64,000 nt of DNA. Origin: Verrucomicrobiia bacterium. Lineage in GTDB: Bacteria > Verrucomicrobiota > Verrucomicrobiia > Limisphaerales > DASXHY01. The stretch's first letter is position 1. Each line of letters starts with the position of its first letter. Shown here one piece after another: positions 58,981 to 64,000 of the stretch. The translations under genes and the position numbers were made by a program. The stretch is taken from positions 1 through 64,000 of the forward strand of contig DASPIL010000046.1 of the NCBI GenBank assembly GCA_035629175.1, read 5' to 3'. The notes under the pieces were generated by a model. It was not told where the DNA came from. It saw only the letters and a program-made list of their open reading frames with translations, and did no database searches.

Positions 58981-59511
58981 ATGAGCACGCCGTCAGCAAG
59001 AATTTTGGTCAAAGTCGGGGAAAAATGTGCCTGCATCAGGATTTCGGGTCGGGCGAATTTCACGTCGAGCATCGACTTCAAAACGCTCGTCAATGAACTG
59101 CTTCAGAAAGGCTACAATTACTTTGTCCTCGACCTCCGGGAATGCACTCTGATGGACAGCACGTTCCTGGGAGTACTCGCAGGTTTCGGCCTGCGGGTGA
59201 CCGCACCGCAACCGGATCAGCAGACACGCACCATCGAGCTTTATAATCCGAATCCCCGCATCACCGACCTGCTGGAAAATCTCGGTGTATTGCACCTGTT
59301 CCGTTTGCAGCAGGGCGAGGTCTGCCTTCCAGAGCCGACCACCGATCACAATCACTCCCCGGGCGCTCCGTCGCGCGAGGAAGTGACGCAAACCTGCCTT
59401 GAAGCGCATCGAACCTTGATGGACCTCAGCCCCGAAAACGCCGCGCGCTTCAAGGACGTGGCTGCGTTTCTCGCCGAGGACTTGAAGAAGATGAAGGCGA
59501 CCGCCCAGTAG
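58981..59511 (+). CDS. STAS-domain anti-sigma-factor antagonist-like protein
   Basis: The protein has 176 residues with a STAS domain at ~5-110. The conserved loop is LDLRECTLMDSTFLGVLAG, with S60 at the position phosphorylated in SpoIIAA-type antagonists. A ~65-residue C-terminal extension (THNH-like linker then EEVTQTCLEAHRTLMDLSPE) follows. It would switch partners by phosphorylation, but no anti-sigma factor or PP2C phosphatase gene is adjacent. It begins 2 nt after the holA stop. Confidence 0.9.
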   Translation: MSTPSARILVKVGEKCACIRISGRANFTSSIDFKTLVNELLQKGYNYFVLDLRECTLMDSTFLGVLAGFGLRVTAPQPDQQTRTIELYNPNPRITDLLENLGVLHLFRLQQGEVCLPEPTTDHNHSPGAPSREEVTQTCLEAHRTLMDLSPENAARFKDVAAFLAEDLKKMKATAQ

Positions 59512-59544
59512 AGGCGGCGTGCCGGGAACACTCACGGCCGTTGC

Positions 59545-59652
59545 GGAGCGCCGCCTTTCAGCCCGCTTACCGCTCACGGACTGAAAGACGCGTCCTCAAG
59601 CCTGACGGTTGACGCAAGGCTGCAGACTCGAGCAGCTCAAAGCCTGCGCTCC
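59545..59652. repeat. REPIN-like inverted repeat pair
   Basis: A forward unit at 59545-59566 begins GGAGCGCCGCCTTTCAGCCC and a reverse unit at 59632-59652 reads GGAGCGCAGGCTTTGAGCTG on the minus strand. They face each other across ~65 bases, as at 22369 and 51309. The arm AGGCGGCG at 59512-59519, just after the STAS stop, pairs with CGCCGCCT inside the first unit and may act as a terminator-like hairpin. Confidence 0.65.
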
Positions 59653-59688
59653 AACAGTGCGTTCACGCCTCCAGGCACCGTCAATCCA

Positions 59689-60405
59689 TTACTCTCCGAG
59701 GTTCCGCTTGAGCAGCGCATTCAGCTTTGCTGGTGAAAGAACCGTTACCATGCGGCCTTTCACAGCAATCAGTCTCTGCTCGCGGAACTTTCCCAGCGTG
59801 CGCGAAAACGTTTCGCTGATTGTTCCAAGTTCCGCTGCCAGGACACGCTTGGTCATCGTCAGTTCAATGTTGACCGCGCGATCCGCCTGCGGATTCGGAC
59901 AACGCTTCACCAGCCAATTCGCGAGCCGCGTTTCCACATCCTTTAACGTCAGGTCCTCCAACTGCCCAACGAGCACCCGCAGATGGCTGCTCATGGATCC
60001 CAACATGCGCAACGCAAGTTCAGGCTGGCGCTTGAGCAATTCCAGGATTCCGGCCTTCTGCACGAGCAGCACCTGGCTCGGTTCGATCGCGCGCGCGTCA
60101 GCCGGGTAACCCCGCTCCGACGCAAGCGCCACTTCGGCGAACGAATCGCCCGCGCGAAACACGTGGATCACCTGCTCCTTTCCCGCCGCGTTCACGCGAT
60201 GCACATTGATGGCGCCGCGTTGCACAACGTAAAACCCCACGGCTGCATCACCCTCGTGAAACAGATACTCACCCTTGTCGAGCACCTTGAGACTGGTGAT
60301 GGTTGCAATGTTCTCCAGGTCGCTCGTCGAGAGTCCGGTAAACAACTGGCAACTGCGAAGCGTGTTGATCGTCGCCACCGTTCTGAAGTCAGTGAGCGTG
60401 GCCAT
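59689..60405 (-). CDS. Crp/Fnr-family transcriptional regulator
   Basis: The protein has 238 residues. A cNMP-binding beta-barrel (LFTGLSTSDLENIATITSLK ... GEYLFHEGDAAVGFYVVQRG ... VFRAGDSFAEVAL) is followed by the Crp-type winged helix (AELGTISETFSRTLGKFREQ). Only a few cysteines are present and no N-terminal four-Cys cluster, so it is not an FeS-type FNR sensor; a Dnr/heme or cyclic-nucleotide type is possible. A strong Shine-Dalgarno (GGAGGGAGG) precedes the ATG at 60405. It starts one nt after the DUF2249 stop, hence co-transcribed. Confidence 0.92.
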   Translation of the reverse strand: MATLTDFRTVATINTLRSCQLFTGLSTSDLENIATITSLKVLDKGEYLFHEGDAAVGFYVVQRGAINVHRVNAAGKEQVIHVFRAGDSFAEVALASERGYPADARAIEPSQVLLVQKAGILELLKRQPELALRMLGSMSSHLRVLVGQLEDLTLKDVETRLANWLVKRCPNPQADRAVNIELTMTKRVLAAELGTISETFSRTLGKFREQRLIAVKGRMVTVLSPAKLNALLKRNLGE

Positions 60406-60406
60406 G

Positions 60407-60649
60407 TCAGGATTCCTCCCTCCAAAAATAAACGATCCAGTCGGCGCCGGTTCCCTTTTCCACCTTCGATGCAAATCCTTCGCTTCCGAATTTCTCAACC
60501 AGGGGCGACGGCAAAAAAGGCGCCACGACCATCAGTCCCCTGCCCGCCTCCAGGGCATCCACGCGTTTTCGGATTTCCGGGAAAGGTTCAATGCCGCGAC
60601 CGATCAGGGTGCGAACGTCGAACCGCGTAAAATTCTTCAAGGGCGGCAT
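60407..60649 (-). CDS. DUF2249 domain protein
   Basis: The 80-residue protein of the DUF2249 family has FDVRTLIGRGIEPFPEIRKR, LMVVAPFLPSPLVEKF and a closing GADWIVYFWRE, the pattern of sulfur-carrier-like TusA-fold relatives often found with NO/denitrification genes. It lies directly upstream of the Crp/Fnr gene and is probably in the same transcript, so it may respond to oxygen or nitric oxide. That link is inference from other genomes. Confidence 0.85.
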   Translation of the reverse strand: MPPLKNFTRFDVRTLIGRGIEPFPEIRKRVDALEAGRGLMVVAPFLPSPLVEKFGSEGFASKVEKGTGADWIVYFWREES

Positions 60650-60818
60650 GGACAGAACTTAGTCGAGGACGAAAAAAAATTGAATGCCTTTGTTTCCATG
60701 GGGTCTCATATTCAGTTCGCTTGAAGACGCAACCGCACATTCAAGACACGTCGGCGACAGGGAAGCCGCCCAGTGGCATCCTTCACGCTGCTTCACAATG
60801 GAGAAAGGAACTTCGATT

Positions 60819-60983
60819 ATGACCCGCACAGTGGAAAACGTGAGCGAAGTAGTGAAGAATCAAAAGCATCCCTTCCGGAAAACCGACAGTCATCCCAAAA
60901 AAACCCTCAAAAACCGCTACGAACGGCGTAAAATCAAAGAATTCATCAACCTGACGGACTGGCTCGCGGACGACGACCTCTGA
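60819..60983 (+). CDS. Small basic protein (54 aa), function unknown
   Basis: The 54-residue peptide is very basic in its middle (NQKHPFRKTDSHPKKTLKNR, YERRKIKEFINLTDWLADDD) with an acidic C-terminus. GAGAAAGGAA sits about 9 bases before the ATG, an excellent Shine-Dalgarno. An in-frame ATG at 60798 overlaps it. It diverges from the DUF2249-Crp/Fnr pair and converges with the methyltransferase (2 nt between stops). I do not recognise a family, but the ribosome site makes it likely real. Confidence 0.6.
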   Translation: MTRTVENVSEVVKNQKHPFRKTDSHPKKTLKNRYERRKIKEFINLTDWLADDDL

Positions 60984-60985
60984 AG

Positions 60986-61954
60986 TCACTCAAAACCAGC
61001 TGTCCTCTTTCGAGCCAGGAGTGTCAAAGTTCCGCCCTGGCGAAGCATGCCGGCCAGGAGAATCGTCGGAAGTCCGGCGAGCCCGAAAACGCTTCCGAGG
61101 ACGAGAGACGCAAAGACTTGGAAGCCGGACCCGGTGCCTTGTCCCAGGATTTTTGCCGGACCTTGGCGTAGAAAATTGTAGAGCAGGTTGTGTCGAAGGC
61201 CTGTGCGGTTCAGGAGCGATTGCACGAAGCTGAACAGGTCGTATTCGAACGCAAACCCCGACGAAACAATCACCTCGAATCCATTCTCGTCCAGCAGCTG
61301 CCGCAATCTTCCACGCGGGAAATGAACGAGATGCCGCGGCACATCGAGGTGAAACCATTTGTCGCGGCAGAGACGTGCCTCCCAGCCCCCAAAGTTCGGA
61401 ATTCCAATCAGAACCACGCCACCGGGTTTCAAGAGTCCATTAACTTCCGACAGGATTGCGCTCGGATCGCGCACGTGCTCGAGCACGTGCCACAGCGTTA
61501 CAGCATCGAACTTTTCGGAAAGCTGAAGCGCGGAAAGTTCGCCGATGTGGACGTTCAAGCCTAGGACGGCGCGAGCATAACTGGCCGCAGCGTCGGAAAA
61601 CTCGGTTCCCTCTGTCTCCCAACCGCGCCGGCGAAACGCGTCCAGCAGCAATCCGCGACCGCAGCCGACATCGAGCACTTTCCTTTTGCCTTCGCTGCAA
61701 TGTTGTTCCACGAGACCGGCGCGATGGCGATATAACGTGCGTTGCAGGATCTCTACGGGAGCCGGGAATCGGCTGTTGCTCGCGGACCCGTAGTACGACG
61801 CTGGATAATAGGGAGAGAGGTCAAGCGGCTGCGGCCACGTGAGCGTGTTGCCGCAGGCCGGACAAATGACAATCTCGAAGCGATCACCCGTGATGTAATC
61901 GCGCGCGGGGAAAAGCGTTTCGAGTTGAGTTGAAGGATGCGAACAATGAGCCAT
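60986..61954 (-). CDS. Class I SAM-dependent methyltransferase
   Basis: The protein has 322 residues. Motif I is VLDVGCGRG (93-101), followed by EFSD acidic loop and DAVTLWHVLEHVRDP (motif II/III) and PGGVVLIGIPNFGG. An N-terminal CPACG segment (residues 31-35) suggests a small zinc site, and a hydrophobic stretch near the C-terminus (FASLVLGSVFGLAGLPTILL) suggests membrane association. This layout is common in methyltransferases of sugar or lipid biosynthesis. The substrate is unknown. Confidence 0.9.
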   Translation of the reverse strand: MAHCSHPSTQLETLFPARDYITGDRFEIVICPACGNTLTWPQPLDLSPYYPASYYGSASNSRFPAPVEILQRTLYRHRAGLVEQHCSEGKRKVLDVGCGRGLLLDAFRRRGWETEGTEFSDAAASYARAVLGLNVHIGELSALQLSEKFDAVTLWHVLEHVRDPSAILSEVNGLLKPGGVVLIGIPNFGGWEARLCRDKWFHLDVPRHLVHFPRGRLRQLLDENGFEVIVSSGFAFEYDLFSFVQSLLNRTGLRHNLLYNFLRQGPAKILGQGTGSGFQVFASLVLGSVFGLAGLPTILLAGMLRQGGTLTLLARKRTAGFE

Positions 61955-62031
61955 TCGCCGCAGAGCCTAGAGACGCTGCCGTTAGGTCGTCAATCGTCGC
62001 GCGCGCTACGTAGTGCAGCTTCCAAACCTCG

Positions 62032-62058
62032 AAAAAAAGGGACGCCATCAGGCGTCCC
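62032..62058 (-). terminator. Strong rho-independent terminator
   Basis: A perfect 8-bp stem GGGACGCC/GGCGTCCC with a 4-base loop is followed on the minus strand by seven T. It lies 57 nt beyond the stop of the PepSY-like lipoprotein gene. Confidence 0.9.
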
Positions 62059-62115
62059 CGGGTTGGGAGAAGAATGAAGCGCAGAAGTCGCGCTCCCTCC
62101 CGATCTGCAGGCGAG

Positions 62116-62640
62116 TCAAGGAACTCCCTGCAGCAGAGTTCCGTCTTCGGCAACTTTCATCGTTGGATTCTTGCCGGAGTCGGCGAACTCAATCGTATAA
62201 ATCACGCGCCCTTCATCCTCGTTTCGTTCGACATCCCGGATCTCGCCATTTGGCGCATGTGCCTGGATTGTGCTCTGCACCTTGGCGGGAAGGGAGCTGA
62301 TCTTGGTGCCGACCGCGCCAGTGGGCGTTAGTGCCTTCTCAAGCGTGCCGACAATCCCCTCCGTTTTTGCCGTGCCCTCGCTGTTCAGCACACGTCCATC
62401 AGCGGAAACCAGCAGCTTTGGATTCACCCCTGAATCGCGAAATTCAATTTCAAATATCTGGATCCCGTTTTCCTCGCGCGTGTCCACATGCGCTATTTCG
62501 GCATTGGGCGCCTGATTGCGAACTGCTTTCTGAACTTCGGAAGGCAGCGCATTAAAATCCTGCGAGGCCTGTTCGACGGTGCGATTACATCCAGCGAGCA
62601 ACGACGCTGCCATTGCGAGGGGTATGAGGTATGTCTTCAT
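62116..62640 (-). CDS. Lipoprotein with two PepSY-like repeats
   Basis: The protein has 174 residues. The lipobox SLLAGC gives Cys18. Two tandem ~60-residue units follow the same plan: LPSEVQKAVRNQAPNAEIAH...IFEIEFRDSGVNPKLLV and LPAKVQSTIQAHAPNGEIRD...VIYTIEFADSGKNPTMKV. This matches PepSY/BLIP-like domains, which often inhibit or bind peptidases in the periplasm. A perfect terminator follows. It is probably monocistronic. Confidence 0.85.
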   Translation of the reverse strand: MKTYLIPLAMAASLLAGCNRTVEQASQDFNALPSEVQKAVRNQAPNAEIAHVDTREENGIQIFEIEFRDSGVNPKLLVSADGRVLNSEGTAKTEGIVGTLEKALTPTGAVGTKISSLPAKVQSTIQAHAPNGEIRDVERNEDEGRVIYTIEFADSGKNPTMKVAEDGTLLQGVP

Positions 62641-62734
62641 AAGTGTTTTCCTGCCCCCAAATTACGCGTTGGTCCCCATCGACCAAAGTAGGTGATGTTC
62701 CACGGGCACAATCACCCAGCATGCCTAAGGTCGG

Positions 62735-63208
62735 TTACGAATTGCTCAAACGATAGAATTGATCGGCGCCGATTGTGAATGTCGTCACGATGTTGTTCGT
62801 TCCCGCAAGGGCCGGCAGAGCCAGCATTGGCGGCCACGCGGGAATGCCAATATTCGTTGTGCCACTCAACGTCGCCGTTTCCGACAGCGAAGCGCTCATC
62901 GAGAACTGACCGCTCACCGTGACTGGGCCACTCAAGGTTGCCGAATAGATGAAGCGCATTGAACCGCCGATCAAAACAAACGGTTCAGGCACAGCGATTC
63001 CACCGTCAAATATTTCCAGCACGCTACCTTCAACGCGCGTTTCACCTCCCGCCCCTGAGCCGCCCAACGCGTCCTCGTCATAGAGAACCAACGTGCCGCT
63101 TTTTAGAATCGTTGTCCCGCATAAAGGTTTGGACCTGCAAATCGGACTCGGGCTTCGTACTGCTATCTCACAATTTCTTGTTTTTTCGGGAACATGTTTG
63201 CGCCGGGT
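62735..63208 (-). pseudogene. Decayed 3' end of a large secreted protein
   Basis: The open frame has no credible start: no ATG lies before ~62960, and it runs back to a stop at 63209-63211. The peptide has the low-complexity strand pattern of a secreted beta-repeat protein (ILKSGTLVLYDED, SMRFIYSATLSGPVTVSGQF, SETATLSGTTNIG). It ends in TIGADQFYRLSNS, the same kind of tail as the GH128-like protein (YFRLLAY). Signal peptide and N-terminal domains are missing, and repeat DNA begins just upstream. I read it as a truncated remnant, but a small real gene starting at a TTG (63091) is possible. Confidence 0.55.
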
Positions 63209-63211
63209 TCA

Positions 63212-63640
63212 CATCCCTCCGTGTTGGAGGGCTTTCCTCGAGGCGTGCGAAAATACTTGGAAACCACGAAAGACCCGAACCACACGAAATCCCGCGCAGC
63301 ATAGAGATGCACCATGACAAACCGCTCTTCCGAAAAGAATCTTGGCGTCCATCGTTGGTCAAAATTCCCTTCTTCAATTCGCGAAATTCCTGTAATTCGC
63401 GTAAACGCCGTTTTCCCCCTTCCGTTTTGGTTGCGGCTCGGCAGCTCTATGTTCATTCGTGGTTCAATCCGAAATGCCTCACGCGGAGGTCGCGAAGGGC
63501 GCGGAGGAAAGAGAGGTTGGACGGGTTCCAGATTTTAGCTTTTAAGCGTTTCAGCATTGTTCTTCAGAATCCGTGTCCATCAGTGTCGATCCGTGGTTGA
63601 ATATCCCTCTCTCTTCTGGCCGCTTGTCTGCGTCCAGATT
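63212..63640. repeat. Repeat-rich intergenic region
   Basis: No gene is credible in this stretch. It contains AAACCACGAAAGACCCGAAC (from 63261), TTCGTGGTTCAATCCG (~63446), CCTCACGCGGAGGTCGCGAA (~63477) and ATCCGTGGTTGAATATCCCT (~63588). All have counterparts in the same order or strand sense at 18009-18480, so both loci are copies of one dispersed composite repeat. The trxC promoter should lie near its right end. Confidence 0.65.
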
Positions 63641-63696
63641 GACCAGAGGGTTGCACGATTCACAAAACCGTGTTCCTTTTCGGGTAGATCAAGGTT

Positions 63697-64000
63697 ATGA
63701 AAACTCGTTTCGAACTGGATGAACGCGGGATTATTCTTTCCTGCACGCAATGCGGAAGCCGCAATCGACTTGCCTACGATCGCCTCAACCAAACTTTCCG
63801 ATGCGGCCGTTGCCAGACTCAACTGGGACCACCGAACGAGCCGTTAAACGTCGAATCTGCAGCGCAATTCGACGCACTGACGCAATCGTCGAGCCTGCCG
63901 GTGCTGGTCGATTTCTGGGCCGATTGGTGCGGCCCTTGCAAAATGGTCGCACCCGAATTGCAGAAGGTCGCGTCGCAAAATGCAGGTGAGTTCATCGTTG
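63697..64000 (+). CDS. trxC: Thioredoxin 2 (TrxC), 3' end beyond window
   Basis: The first 101 codons are visible. A zinc ribbon at the N-terminus (C16, C19, C36, C39: ILSCTQCG ... FRCGRCQ) precedes the thioredoxin fold with the redox motif WADWCGPCKMVAPEL (WCGPC at 77-81). This zinc-containing layout is thioredoxin 2, which reduces cytoplasmic disulfides under oxidative stress. The start at 63697 is family-typical. The remainder is cut off. Confidence 0.93.
   Translation, partial: MKTRFELDERGIILSCTQCGSRNRLAYDRLNQTFRCGRCQTQLGPPNEPLNVESAAQFDALTQSSSLPVLVDFWADWCGPCKMVAPELQKVASQNAGEFIV

Noticed and set aside
1-64000. tRNA, rRNA or CRISPR features
   Set aside because: No T-loop GGTTCGAATCC-type sequences with matching arms, no rRNA stretches and no regularly spaced direct repeats were seen.

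Overview
The window reads as chromosomal DNA of a Gram-negative bacterium, most likely a member of the Verrucomicrobiota (Pedosphaera/Limisphaerales-like). The clues are high-GC coding style, an LPS-heptose kinase (hldA), a beta-barrel outer-membrane protein, several lipoproteins, a large secreted protein with autotransporter-type beta-strand repeats and an FRL-type C-terminus, and many small palindromic intergenic repeats typical of these genomes. The taxonomic call is inference; there is no rRNA gene in the window, and I saw no tRNA, CRISPR array, prophage or complete insertion sequence.

Layout, left to right. (1) 1-3.2 kb: the edge of a transposase-like gene, metG, a receiver-like protein without its phosphorylation site, and an outer-membrane barrel. 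(2) 3.2-9.6 kb: a tightly packed forward operon thiG-hldA-panB-moaC-mogA-pilT-like-lipoprotein-bioF-like, mostly joined by 4-nt ATGA overlaps. (3) 9.5-17.9 kb: a hydroxyproline-catabolism locus. A PAS/AraC regulator diverges from the epimerase, a three-part D-hydroxyproline dehydrogenase, the deaminase and the semialdehyde dehydrogenase, which together convert trans-4-hydroxy-L-proline to 2-oxoglutarate. A Xaa-Pro aminopeptidase follows and could supply the imino acids. (4) 17.9-22.3 kb: a repeat-rich gap, lepB, an NTF2-like protein, an AlkA-type glycosylase, an FKBP isomerase, argA and yhbY. (5) 22.7-35.98 kb: a GH128-like secreted protein, apt, a PAP2-GT39 fusion, an OGG1-type glycosylase, comB-like, a ClpX-like unfoldase, a DUF4202 protein and a GYF-domain membrane protein. 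(6) 36.2-41.4 kb: bioF-bioA, an exported protein with a kinase-like motif set, and an SGNH hydrolase. (7) 41.6-51.3 kb: a very large CsgG-like/EF-hand protein, membrane proteins, two tiny overlapping membrane genes, peroxiredoxin, a GT2 enzyme and an HtrA protease. (8) 51.5-54.8 kb: a split phosphate acetyltransferase (catalytic and DRTGG halves as separate genes) and hisC. (9) 54.8-64 kb: GNAT, a lipoprotein, an Lpd-like flavoprotein, a bifunctional-nuclease-domain protein, holA, a STAS protein, a DUF2249-Crp/Fnr pair, a methyltransferase, a PepSY-like lipoprotein, a decayed secreted-protein remnant and the start of trxC.

The gene content is mostly housekeeping, with one clear catabolic island. 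No obvious defence or mobile system is present. The most novel-looking material is: a family of short inverted-pair (REPIN-like) repeats at three intergenic loci; several unusual architectures (PAP2-GT39 fusion, split Pta, ClpX-like protein without a zinc domain, receiver without its aspartate); and an exported protein with a kinase-like D-x4-N...DLG signature.
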